Below are positions 1 through 7,420 of a stretch of DNA of 22,667 nt, piece after piece. Each line of letters opens with the position of its first letter. The stretch's first letter is position 1. Both the position numbers and the translations under genes were made by a program. Source of the stretch: Deltaproteobacteria bacterium. Its GTDB lineage: Bacteria; Desulfobacterota; Desulfobacteria; Desulfobacterales; JAUVKB01. The notes beneath the pieces are model-generated. The model worked only from the letters and a program-made list of their open reading frames with translations, was not told the DNA's origin and searched no databases. The stretch covers positions 1 to 22,667 of the forward strand of contig JAUVKB010000010.1 of NCBI GenBank assembly GCA_030596405.1. Direction: 5' to 3'.

Positions 1-255
1 AAGGGGCAAAAAAAGGAAAAGAAAAATTATTGAGCTGAATACCATAAAGTTCCTCCACTGAAACTATAATTTATAAAAGAAACAATATAGTGGGCACATT
101 GTCAAGGACAATAGAAGGTTTTTTAAGGTGTGCCCATCATTGTTCTTTTCCGATTATCTGTCAGGTAAATTGTATAAATGACACTTTATTTTATTTAGTA
201 AAAAGGGGACATCAGAAATTTTACATGCGTTGTGTCGCGATCGATGAAAATCATC

Positions 256-283
256 TTGACAGTACGGTTTGTTCGATGATAGT
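256..283 (+). promoter_or_regulatory. Candidate sigma-70 promoter for the rpsF operon
   Basis: A perfect -35 box TTGACA (256-261) is followed after 16 bp by GATAGT (278-283), which matches four of six -10 consensus positions. Transcription would start near 291 and give a leader of about 120 nt before the rpsF start. Inferred from sequence alone. Confidence 0.5.
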
Positions 284-338
284 AAAAAATTTTTAGGTTT
301 AAAGAAATTATTGAAAAAGAGATGACGTTATAAAGGTT

Positions 339-371
339 AAAGCCGGTTAATCCTTGCTCCGGTTTTTTTTT
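339..371 (+). terminator. Terminator-like hairpin in the rpsF leader
   Basis: AAAGCCGG (339-346) pairs with CCGGTTTT (359-366) through one G-T wobble across a 12-nt loop, and the T run continues to 370. It could end an upstream transcript. Because it lies downstream of the candidate rpsF promoter, it could also act as an attenuator. The segment 387-393 (GGCTTTA) can pair with 338-344 (TAAAGCC) and would compete with the terminator stem. Confidence 0.55.
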
Positions 372-412
372 GTCGCATTTTATCGGGGCTTTATATCCAT
401 AAGGAGGTTTTT

Positions 413-928
413 GTGAGAAGGTACGAAACAATAATTATAACCGATCCGGATCTTTCAGGGGAAGAACGGGAACAACTCTTTGAAAGATTAAAAGATTTAA
501 TTTTACAACATGAAGGTTTTCTTGTAATCCTTGACGAATGGGGAACTAAAAAGCTTGCCTATGAAATTAAAAAAAGGGCTCGCGGCCATTATGTCCGTTT
601 CGATTACTGCGGAACGGAAATTCTCGTTAATGAGATAGAAAGGCTATCTCGAATCGATGACCGGATTCTAAAATATATGACGGTCTTGCTTGAAAAGAAC
701 GTCGATATTGAAAAGATAAAAGAAGAGGTCGTTCAGGCAGAGACAGAGCAAACCGCATCTGATCATATAGCGCCTGTCCCCGATGATTCTGACGATTCCG
801 ATGATTCTGATATGGATACCGACCAAATAACATCAGGCCAAACAGAATCAGACCAGGCAGAATCAGATACAAACAGATCTGAATCCGGAAAAAATGAAAC
901 AGCTTCAATCGAAAGTAACGAGGAGTAA
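413..928 (+). CDS. rpsF: 30S ribosomal protein bS6 with long acidic C-terminal tail
   Basis: bS6 binds the central domain of 16S rRNA with bS18 in the small subunit platform. The first ~100 residues match the family: the N-terminal RRYETIIITDPDL strand, the WGTKKLAYEIKK segment and the GHYVRFDY strand. The GTG start at 413 follows an AAGGAGG site (401-407) with 5-nt spacing. The protein is 171 aa, longer than the usual 95-140, because of a tail from about residue 108 that is rich in Asp, Ser, Glu, Thr and Gln. The tail includes three consecutive Asp-Asp-Ser units encoded by 9-nt repeats at 782-808. rpsR follows after 4 nt, so the two are probably translated together. Identity is secure; the role of the tail is unknown. 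Confidence 0.97.
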   Translation: MRRYETIIITDPDLSGEEREQLFERLKDLILQHEGFLVILDEWGTKKLAYEIKKRARGHYVRFDYCGTEILVNEIERLSRIDDRILKYMTVLLEKNVDIEKIKEEVVQAETEQTASDHIAPVPDDSDDSDDSDMDTDQITSGQTESDQAESDTNRSESGKNETASIESNEE

Positions 929-932
929 TAAA

Positions 933-1226
933 ATGGCTATGAATTCCTATCACCCTGTTAAAAGAGGTGGCGATAGCTCGTTTTCCGGAAGAAAGAAAAA
1001 AAGGGTTTATCATCGCCGGAGGGTTTGTCGTTTCTGTGCCGACAAAAGCCTATCAATAGATTATAAGGAAGTAAGATTGTTCAGGTATTTTACGACGGAA
1101 CGCGGCAAAATTATTCCAAGACGCGTATCCGGAACTTGTGCAAAGCATCAACGTCTCTTGACGCGGGCTATTAAACGTGCCCGTACCATTGCGCTTTTGC
1201 CCTATGTAGGAAGAATGGAACTGTAA
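933..1226 (+). CDS. rpsR: 30S ribosomal protein bS18
   Basis: bS18 forms a heterodimer with bS6 on the 16S rRNA central domain. The product is 97 aa and contains the hallmark CRFCADK segment, then RYFTTERGKIIPRR, SGTCAKHQR and the C-terminal AIKRARTIALLPY helix. I chose ATG 933 because it follows an AACGAGGAG site (918-925) and gives the normal MAMNSY-type N terminus. An in-frame ATG at 894 would lie inside rpsF and add 13 unrelated residues. The Cys pair plus the later Cys-x-x-His suggest the metal-binding type of bS18, which is an inference. Confidence 0.97.
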   Translation: MAMNSYHPVKRGGDSSFSGRKKKRVYHRRRVCRFCADKSLSIDYKEVRLFRYFTTERGKIIPRRVSGTCAKHQRLLTRAIKRARTIALLPYVGRMEL

Positions 1227-1285
1227 TCGGCAAGAATTTTGTTGTATCGCGTTTCAGGCTGTCCCAAAGGGGAAAGGGATAGTGA

Positions 1286-2242
1286 GTGATCCAGACAGCC
1301 CGGGAGAATATAATAAAAGATATCATTAGGGGTGTTGCAATCACTATTGTTATATTTGTCGTAGTGGTTTATATGCCGTTCCCCGGTTTTTTATGTTCTC
1401 TGTTTATCCCGCTCCCGATTCTATACTACCGTTCAAAACTCGGCAGGAAAACCGGAATGATAATTCCTGTCGCGGCAATCTTTATCATGATCGTCATGAC
1501 TGGAAGAGTAAATATACAGATATTCTTCTTTTTTGAACTGTTGTTGCTCGGTTTCATTCTGGGTGAACTCATAGAGATGGACGTTTCCATTGAGAAGACT
1601 TTCTTATACACATGCAGCGTTGTAATGTTTGCCGGAGTTGCGAGTCTGATTTTTTACAGTAATATATCCAATACGAATATTGTTTCGCTCGTATCGGAAT
1701 ATGTGGCAAAAAACATTGATTTTACAATGGCGATGTACAGGGATATGGATGTGTCGGAAGAAAGCATGCAAATGCTTTCAGGCTTGCTGGAAAGTATCCA
1801 CTATGTTTTGATCAGGATCATCCCTGCCATGGTCATCGCTTCAACCCTTTTTGTTATATGGGTAAATCTTCTGCTCGCAATGCCCGTGCTTAGGCGCCAA
1901 AATCTTTTTTGCAGCGATTTTGGCCATCTTAACTTGTGGAAAGCTCCTGATTTTTTTGTCTGGGGTGTCATAGGAGCCGGAGTAATGCTCCTTTTCCCTG
2001 TGAATACATTTAAGTTGTTAGGTTTAAACGCTTTAATAATATTTATGACCGTGTATTTTTTTGCAGGCATCGCCGTTATATCTTTTTATTTTGAAAAGAA
2101 CAGGTTTCCTGTTATAATCAGAGTTTTTTTATACAGCATCATTGCCTTGCAGCAGTTAATACAGCTTCTTGTTGTAGGACTCGGTTTTTTTGACATCTGG
2201 CTGAATTTCAGAAAATTAGAAATAAAAAAGAGTTCATCGTGA
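1286..2242 (+). CDS. DUF2232 family polytopic membrane protein
   Basis: This is a 318-aa, strongly hydrophobic protein with about eight predicted membrane segments: near residues 15-50, 55-75, 80-95, 108-125, 170-200, 225-245, 247-268 and 275-305. The C-terminal GLGFFDIWLNFRKL is typical of DUF2232 proteins, which are often encoded between rpsR and rplI in related bacteria, as here. Their biochemical role is not known to me. The GTG start at 1286 is preceded by a purine-rich GGGAAAGGGA site. The stop codon (2240-2242) lies inside the left arm of an inverted repeat that continues to the rplI ribosome binding site. Confidence 0.85.
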   Translation: MIQTARENIIKDIIRGVAITIVIFVVVVYMPFPGFLCSLFIPLPILYYRSKLGRKTGMIIPVAAIFIMIVMTGRVNIQIFFFFELLLLGFILGELIEMDVSIEKTFLYTCSVVMFAGVASLIFYSNISNTNIVSLVSEYVAKNIDFTMAMYRDMDVSEESMQMLSGLLESIHYVLIRIIPAMVIASTLFVIWVNLLLAMPVLRRQNLFCSDFGHLNLWKAPDFFVWGVIGAGVMLLFPVNTFKLLGLNALIIFMTVYFFAGIAVISFYFEKNRFPVIIRVFLYSIIALQQLIQLLVVGLGFFDIWLNFRKLEIKKSSS

Positions 2243-2279
2243 ATAATGCTGCTGAATTATCATTTTTTTTCACGATGAA
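2233..2279 (+). repeat. 11-bp perfect inverted repeat before rplI
   Basis: TTCATCGTGAA (2233-2243) and TTCACGATGAA (2269-2279) are exact reverse complements separated by 25 nt. The left arm contains the stop codon of the DUF2232 gene. The right arm ends 2 nt before the rplI GGAGG site (2282-2286). The T run sits in the loop and not after the stem, so it is not a standard terminator. A role in RNA processing or translation control of rplI is inference. Confidence 0.7.
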
Positions 2280-2293
2280 ATGGAGGTTCAAAA

Positions 2294-2737
2294 ATGAAAG
2301 TAATTTTAAAAGAAACAATTAATTCTCTCGGCATTATCGGCAGTGAGTTGACTGTGGCAGACGGTTATGCCCGTAATTATCTTTTCCCCCAGAATAAAGC
2401 TGTAAAAGCCACGCCTAAAAATCGCAGGATGCTGGAGCAGGTAAAGACAAAATTTGATCTACAGATTGCCAAGGAAAAGAGCTTTGCTGAGGAGATGGCC
2501 AAAAGACTCGATGGCGTTGTATGTAAAATCGTTGAAAAAGTCAGTAATGAAGGCAAATTGTACGGTTCAGTCATCGCCCGTGATATTGTTAATGCCCTTG
2601 CCGTCCAGGATATTCAATTGGAAAAGAGAATGATTTTACTGGCTGAACCTATTAAAGCTATAGGCACATATCAAATTCCCGTTCGAATTTACAGAGATGT
2701 TGAACCCCAAATTACCGTTGAAATCACATCAGAATAA
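2294..2737 (+). CDS. rplI: 50S ribosomal protein bL9
   Basis: bL9 is a two-domain large-subunit protein near the L1 stalk, joined by a long helix. The 147-aa product opens with MKVILKETINSLG and contains the family signature GYARNYLFPQNKAVKAT (residues 24-40), followed by the connecting helix and a C-terminal domain with the GKLYGSV segment. Length matches the family. The ATG at 2294 follows a GGAGG site with 7-nt spacing. It sits between the DUF2232 gene and dnaB, as is common in the rpsF-rpsR-rplI-dnaB block. Confidence 0.97.
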   Translation: MKVILKETINSLGIIGSELTVADGYARNYLFPQNKAVKATPKNRRMLEQVKTKFDLQIAKEKSFAEEMAKRLDGVVCKIVEKVSNEGKLYGSVIARDIVNALAVQDIQLEKRMILLAEPIKAIGTYQIPVRIYRDVEPQITVEITSE

Positions 2738-2759
2738 TATTTAGATCAGGATTTTTTTA

Positions 2760-4133
2760 ATGGTCGATAGCCGGTTGCAAATTGGAAAAGATCCCTCTCT
2801 GTATCATATCCCCCCTCAAAACATAGAAGCAGAGGAGTCTATACTCAGTGCAATTCTGATAGATAACGAAACTTTGTTTGATGTTCTTGAAATCCTGTCG
2901 CCTGGGGATTTTTACAGGTCTGTTCATCAAACAATTTTTTCCGCTGTCGCGGAACTCTTTTCAAAAAGTGAACCGATAGATCTTGTTACTCTTGCCAATA
3001 TTCTAAGAGAAAAAGGTCAATTAGAAAAGATTGGCGGAGCGACATATTTGGCCAAGCTTATGGATACCATCCCTGTTGCGGTAAATGCACATCATTATGC
3101 AAGGATTATCCATGACAAGGCATGCTTAAGGAATCTTATTGAAAAGACAAACATCATAGCCAAGCGATGTTATGAAGACCGGGGTGATGTTGAAGAACTC
3201 ATTGATTTTGCAGAACATTCCATTTTTGAAATATCAGAAAACAAAATTAACCCGTCATTTTATCCGATCAGCAAGATAATTGAAGGGAGTATTGACGCTC
3301 TTGAAGAGCTTCAGGGGAGTAAAAGCCTGGTGACAGGTGTCCCCACTGGTTATAAAAAACTGGATTATAAGACCTCGGGTTTTCAAAAATCGGATCTATT
3401 GATTATTGCCGGACGCCCAAGTATGGGCAAAACGGCTTTTGCCCTTAACATTGCAAAAAATGCGGCGGTCGATTCAAATATTCCTGTTGCAATATTCTCT
3501 CTTGAGATGTCAAAGGAACAGTTGTCGCTGCGTATGCTCTGTTCCGAGGCCAGGGTCGATTCATCCCGCTTGCGCAGCGGTTTTTTCAGCAGGGAAGACT
3601 GGGTTAATCTGACGGATGCCGCCGACATGTTATCTGAGGCTCCTATCTATATTGATGATTCTCCAAATATTTCAGTTATGGAAATAAGAGCCAAGGCGCG
3701 CAGATTAAAAATGGATAAAGGCCTTGGTCTTGTCATTATTGATTATCTTCAGCTAATGAAAGGACGGTCTTCGGCTGAGCGTAGAGACCTTGAGATTTCG
3801 GAAATATCCAGAGCATTAAAAGCCTTGGCCAAAGAACTTTATCTTCCGGTTGTGGCGTTATCCCAGCTAAACAGAAAGGTGGAGGAACGGCAGGATAAAC
3901 GTCCGATGCTTTCGGATTTGAGGGAATCCGGCGCACTGGAACAGGATGCAGACGTTGTGGCGTTTATCTACAGGGACGAAGTTTACAACAATGCTGAAGA
4001 TAATCCAAACAAAGGCAAAGCGGAAATAATAATTGCCAAACAGCGGAACGGTCCGATCGGGACAGTGCAATTGACTTTTTTAAATACCTACACCCGCTTT
4101 GAAAATCCAGCGCCGGAAAATGTAATGAGTTGA
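2760..4133 (+). CDS. dnaB: Replicative DNA helicase DnaB
   Basis: This hexameric 5'-3' helicase unwinds the chromosomal replication fork and binds primase. The 457-aa product has the N-terminal DnaB domain (about residues 15-120, starting PPQNIEAEESIL) and a RecA-like C-terminal domain. Walker A is GRPSMGKT near residues 218-225. Walker B is LVIIDYLQLM near 323-332. The DLRESGALEQDAD segment lies near 385-397. Length is typical. The start at 2760 has only a weak upstream purine patch (near 2744-2750), and rplI stops 22 nt earlier, so translational coupling is plausible. No intein is present. Confidence 0.97.
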   Translation: MVDSRLQIGKDPSLYHIPPQNIEAEESILSAILIDNETLFDVLEILSPGDFYRSVHQTIFSAVAELFSKSEPIDLVTLANILREKGQLEKIGGATYLAKLMDTIPVAVNAHHYARIIHDKACLRNLIEKTNIIAKRCYEDRGDVEELIDFAEHSIFEISENKINPSFYPISKIIEGSIDALEELQGSKSLVTGVPTGYKKLDYKTSGFQKSDLLIIAGRPSMGKTAFALNIAKNAAVDSNIPVAIFSLEMSKEQLSLRMLCSEARVDSSRLRSGFFSREDWVNLTDAADMLSEAPIYIDDSPNISVMEIRAKARRLKMDKGLGLVIIDYLQLMKGRSSAERRDLEISEISRALKALAKELYLPVVALSQLNRKVEERQDKRPMLSDLRESGALEQDADVVAFIYRDEVYNNAEDNPNKGKAEIIIAKQRNGPIGTVQLTFLNTYTRFENPAPENVMS

Positions 4134-4140
4134 TAACCCC

Positions 4141-4164
4141 ATTAAATTATAGATTAAATTATAG
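4141..4164 (+). repeat. Perfect 12-bp tandem duplication between dnaB and hflX
   Basis: ATTAAATTATAG occurs twice in direct succession (4141-4152 and 4153-4164). The second copy continues into TATAGT, which resembles a -10 box 20 bp before the hflX start. No good -35 box is seen at the right distance, so promoter activity is speculative. Confidence 0.75.
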
Positions 4165-4185
4165 TGCGCTGATTTTCTAATACTT

Positions 4186-5853
4186 ATGAAAAGGCTTTTT
4201 GGAAATACCGGCAGACTTAAGGCAAGTCAAATCCGGAGACTTGAAAATTTATATCGGCGCAACATTCCCCCTGAATTTGTAATTACATCTGAAATTGCGC
4301 GTGAAATCAGCAAACTTTCGGCTGAAATACGTTGTCAGATCGGTGTCTTGATTAACCGCCGGGGAAAAATAGTCTATGTTATTGTGGGAGACCATCAAAA
4401 GATTGTTATCCCTGATATCAGTAATTATCGAGCGACTCCAGGTCGTTTAAAGGGGCTGCGGTGCATACACACACACCTTAACAGTGAGCCGCTTACACAG
4501 GATGACTTTGCCGATCTTGTACTCTTAAGACTGGACATCATGGGAGCAATAACAGTAACAGAGGAAGGCATGCCGTATCAGCTCCATCTGAGCCATATCC
4601 TTCCAAAAGGCGCTGTTGAAAAACCTTACAGAATACTCCCGCCTCTTGATTGTAATCATCTGAACACAGGATGTCTTGAATTCATCCGTGGCATTGAAGC
4701 CGAACTCAGCCATGTAAGGGCTTTATATGATGCGGATAGAGGCAAAGAAAGGGCTCTTCTTGTAAGTGTTTCAACGGTCTCCAGGCATCTGTCAATGGAC
4801 TCTTTGTCAGAGCTTGCAGAACTCGCAAAGTCCGGTGGAATCGATGTGGCGGGGAGTGTTTTACAGCAACGGAAAAAAGCCGACCCCAGGCTGCTTATGG
4901 GACGCGGAAAAATCCAGGATCTGGTTATTTGTGCCCTTTATAAGGGCGCTACAATGATCATTTTTGATCAGGAATTAAACCCGTCCCAGATAAGGAGAAT
5001 TACGGACCAAATCGATCTGAAGGTTATTGACAGAACCCAATTGATTCTCGATATTTTTGCACAACGTGCAAGAACAAAAGAAGGAAAACTCCAGGTTGAA
5101 CTTGCACAGCTTAAGTACCTGCTTCCGCGTCTTGTTGTAAAAAATACCGCCATGTCACGGTTAACCGGAGGTATCGGCGGGCGCGGCCCTGGTGAAACCA
5201 AGCTGGAGATTAACCGCAGACGTGTGCGTGAGCGGATTACCCGACTCGAAAAAGCATTGTCTCTTGTTATTAAACAACGGAAGCAGCAAAAAGCCAGACG
5301 GAGCAAAAGGGGCCTTCCCGTGGTCTCTATCATCGGGTATACAAATGCTGGAAAATCGACTCTTCTCAACACCCTCACAAAGAGTAATGTTCTGGCTGAA
5401 AGCCGGCTTTTTGCCACTCTCGATCCTTCGAGCAGGCGTCTTAAATTCCCGAAAGATACGGAGGTCATTATTACGGACACGGTGGGATTTATTAAAAATC
5501 TTCCCAAAGATCTTATGGTTTCTTTCAGGGCAACACTTGAAGAACTCAAAAGCGCGGATCTTCTGCTTCATGTGATCGACATAAGCAATACACGTTTTGA
5601 AAGTCAGATAGAATCGGTAGAAAAAATACTTGCGGAACTTAATCTCCAACACATACCTTTGCTCCGTGTGCTGAACAAACAGGATTTAGTCGAGAAAGAA
5701 ATGTTGGATACATTAAGCAAAACCTTAAGCGGGATAACTGTTTCCGCAAATGATGAATCAACCTTGATCCATCTTATTGAAAGTATGGAAGCCGCTATAG
5801 CGCCGATCAGCCCTGTAACACAGGTTTTTCAGGAAGGATCTTTACAAAGATGA
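4186..5853 (+). CDS. hflX: GTPase HflX, long form with N-terminal extension
   Basis: HflX is a ribosome-associated GTPase that splits stalled 70S ribosomes under stress. Residues from about 180 onward carry the HflX core: a glycine-rich segment with DPRLLMGRGK and the TGGIGGRGPGETKLE linker. The G domain has G1 GYTNAGKS near 384-391, G3 DTVGF near 431 and G4 NKQD near 497. The product is 555 aa, against about 430 for the E. coli protein. The additional ~140 N-terminal residues form a separate domain with a HTHLNSEPLTQDD segment (residues 95-107) that resembles a degenerate JAMM metalloprotease motif. The start ATG 4186 lacks a strong ribosome binding site. HflX identity is secure. Confidence 0.95.
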   Translation: MKRLFGNTGRLKASQIRRLENLYRRNIPPEFVITSEIAREISKLSAEIRCQIGVLINRRGKIVYVIVGDHQKIVIPDISNYRATPGRLKGLRCIHTHLNSEPLTQDDFADLVLLRLDIMGAITVTEEGMPYQLHLSHILPKGAVEKPYRILPPLDCNHLNTGCLEFIRGIEAELSHVRALYDADRGKERALLVSVSTVSRHLSMDSLSELAELAKSGGIDVAGSVLQQRKKADPRLLMGRGKIQDLVICALYKGATMIIFDQELNPSQIRRITDQIDLKVIDRTQLILDIFAQRARTKEGKLQVELAQLKYLLPRLVVKNTAMSRLTGGIGGRGPGETKLEINRRRVRERITRLEKALSLVIKQRKQQKARRSKRGLPVVSIIGYTNAGKSTLLNTLTKSNVLAESRLFATLDPSSRRLKFPKDTEVIITDTVGFIKNLPKDLMVSFRATLEELKSADLLLHVIDISNTRFESQIESVEKILAELNLQHIPLLRVLNKQDLVEKEMLDTLSKTLSGITVSANDESTLIHLIESMEAAIAPISPVTQVFQEGSLQR

Positions 5854-5870
5854 TAAAAATAAAAATGGAT

Positions 5871-5887
5871 GCCGCCTATATTGCGGC
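5871..5887 (+). repeat. Small GC hairpin after hflX
   Basis: GCCGC (5871-5875) and GCGGC (5883-5887) can form a 5-bp stem with a 7-nt loop in the 62-nt gap between hflX and the prenyltransferase gene. No T run follows, so it is probably not a terminator. Function is unknown. Confidence 0.35.
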
Positions 5888-5915
5888 GCACCGATTGACG
5901 GCATAGGGATGCAGA

Positions 5916-6815
5916 TTGAACGGTATTATTAAAAGGAAAGGCCGTGCATTATTAAAACAGACGCTGATATATGGCCGTATGATCAAATTTGGTCATACGG
6001 TATTTGCGTTGCCCTTTGCGCTTTCGGCAGTCATACTCGCGCAGCGCCAACATCCGATGACGTTTAGGGATATTTTCTGGATAATTATTGCCATGACCGG
6101 GGCGCGTTCCGCCGCCATGGGATTTAACCGGATTGCAGATGCCGTGTTTGACGCAAAAAACCCACGCACTGCCGACCGCGCGATACCTGCCGCAGAACTT
6201 CCCAAAACATCGGCAAAACTGTTTGTTGTTTTTTTTTCGGGTCTGTTTATCTTTGCCTCGGCCATGCTCGGCAGTCTCTGCCTGTATTTATCAGTTCCCG
6301 TTCTTGCGGTACTTTTTTCCTATTCTTTTTCCAAAAGAATTACATGGCTTTGCCATTTTTATCTTGGTTTTGCCATATCTCTTGCGCCTCTGGGAGCATG
6401 GATAGCATTGACAAATACTTTTTCATTGCCTGTTTTGTTTCTTTGCCTTGCTCTTTTGACCTATATAACCGGTTTTGATATCCTTTATGCATGCCAGGAT
6501 ATTGACTTTGACAAAAAAGCCGGTCTTTTTTCAATACCTGTTTATTTTGGTATAAAAAAGGCGCTTTTTATTTCTTCTGTTTTACACTTTTTTTCTTTTT
6601 GGTTTTTTTTAATGATCTATATCTTTTTTGAAATGAACGCAATATACTTAGGAGCGGTGTTTATCATCGGACTCTTGTTTGTGATAGAGCACCGGCTGGT
6701 AAAACCATTTGATCTCAGCAAGATCGACATTGCTTTTTTTTACATAAACAGTTTAATTTCAATCATATTATTCGTCGGTATTTTTGCCGACGAACTGGTT
6801 TGGCGGTGGATGTGA
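5916..6815 (+). CDS. mqnP: UbiA-family prenyltransferase, probably menaquinone (MqnP type)
   Basis: This integral membrane protein transfers a polyprenyl chain to an aromatic quinone precursor. It is 299 aa with about eight or nine hydrophobic segments. It carries both UbiA diphosphate-binding motifs, NRIADAVFD (first Asp-rich region) and DILYACQDIDFD (second). The N-terminal MIKFGHTVFALPFAL resembles prenyltransferases of the futalosine pathway. With UbiX and UbiD homologues directly downstream, the likely substrate is 1,4-dihydroxy-6-naphthoate. Start: TTG 5916 after a TAGGGA patch keeps about 20 residues before that segment; ATG 5979 is the alternative and would give a shorter N terminus. 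UbiA family is certain; the menaquinone role is inferred from context. Confidence 0.87.
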   Translation: MNGIIKRKGRALLKQTLIYGRMIKFGHTVFALPFALSAVILAQRQHPMTFRDIFWIIIAMTGARSAAMGFNRIADAVFDAKNPRTADRAIPAAELPKTSAKLFVVFFSGLFIFASAMLGSLCLYLSVPVLAVLFSYSFSKRITWLCHFYLGFAISLAPLGAWIALTNTFSLPVLFLCLALLTYITGFDILYACQDIDFDKKAGLFSIPVYFGIKKALFISSVLHFFSFWFFLMIYIFFEMNAIYLGAVFIIGLLFVIEHRLVKPFDLSKIDIAFFYINSLISIILFVGIFADELVWRWM

Positions 6816-7420
6816 ATAAAAGAATAATTGTTTCAATATGCGGCGCTTCCGGTTCCATTTACGGGATAAACCTTTTAAAGTCGCTTTTGGCCATGCCCGT
6901 TGAAGTATATCTTGTTATTTCAAAGGCTGGTGGAACGGTGCTTGAGCATGAAACCGGTTACAAGGGCGGATCTTTTCAATCTTTTCTAAAGGATAAAGGC
7001 GTTGTCTTTCATAAACAAGCCAGACTGAACGCTTATGATACAGATGATTTTTTTGCCCCTCCTGCAAGCGGGTCATTTAAGCATAACGGTATGGTAATTG
7101 CTCCATGTTCCATGAAGACCCTGGGCGCTATTGCTTCCGGGATATCCGACAACCTCATTCACAGGGCCGCAGATGTTTGCCTGAAGGAAAAACGTCCCTT
7201 GATCCTCTTGACACGGGAAACCCCATTGAGCGTTGTTCATTTAAGGAATATGTATAAAGCCGCTGTTTCCGGCGTCACAATAATGCCTGCTTCCCCTGGT
7301 TTTTATTTTAATCCCAAAACCGTATCAGATCTTATCGATTCCGTTATTGCCAGGGTTTTGGACCACCTTGACATTAAACATGATCTTGTAAAAGAATGGG
7401 GGAAAGATAAAATTGTTTAA
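6812..7420 (+). CDS. ubiX: Flavin prenyltransferase UbiX
   Basis: UbiX makes prenylated FMN, the cofactor of UbiD-type decarboxylases. The product is about 203 aa with the N-terminal flavin-binding ICGASGSIYG, the APCSMKTLGAIASGISDNL segment and LTRETPLSVVHLRNM near the C terminus, all family signatures. The GTG at 6812 overlaps the upstream stop codon (GTGA) and gives MNKRIIVSICG, a normal N terminus. TTG 6800 and GTG 6806 are alternatives. It overlaps the downstream ubiD homologue by 8 nt, which argues for coupled translation and a joint role. Confidence 0.93.
   Translation: MNKRIIVSICGASGSIYGINLLKSLLAMPVEVYLVISKAGGTVLEHETGYKGGSFQSFLKDKGVVFHKQARLNAYDTDDFFAPPASGSFKHNGMVIAPCSMKTLGAIASGISDNLIHRAADVCLKEKRPLILLTRETPLSVVHLRNMYKAAVSGVTIMPASPGFYFNPKTVSDLIDSVIARVLDHLDIKHDLVKEWGKDKIV

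Larger units (their letters stand above)
1..412. other. Gene-free leader region upstream of rpsF
   Basis: This AT-rich stretch has no convincing coding region. A 68-codon open frame at 90-296 lacks a ribosome binding site and resembles no family I know. The region holds an inverted repeat (91-98 with 129-136) enclosing a small perfect hairpin (98-112), a candidate promoter at 256-283, and a terminator-like hairpin at 339-371. The 3' end of whatever gene lies to the left is not visible. Confidence 0.6.

Noticed and set aside
90..296. 68-codon open frame upstream of rpsF, plus strand
   Set aside because: It has no ribosome binding site, contains the candidate rpsF promoter and resembles no known protein; probably chance.
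627..1013. 128-codon minus-strand frame across rpsF and rpsR
   Set aside because: It is antisense to two certain ribosomal protein genes, with no ribosome binding site.
4968..5652. Two long minus-strand frames (up to 193 codons) opposite hflX
   Set aside because: They lie entirely opposite the conserved GTPase domain, lack start signals and have biased composition typical of antisense shadows.
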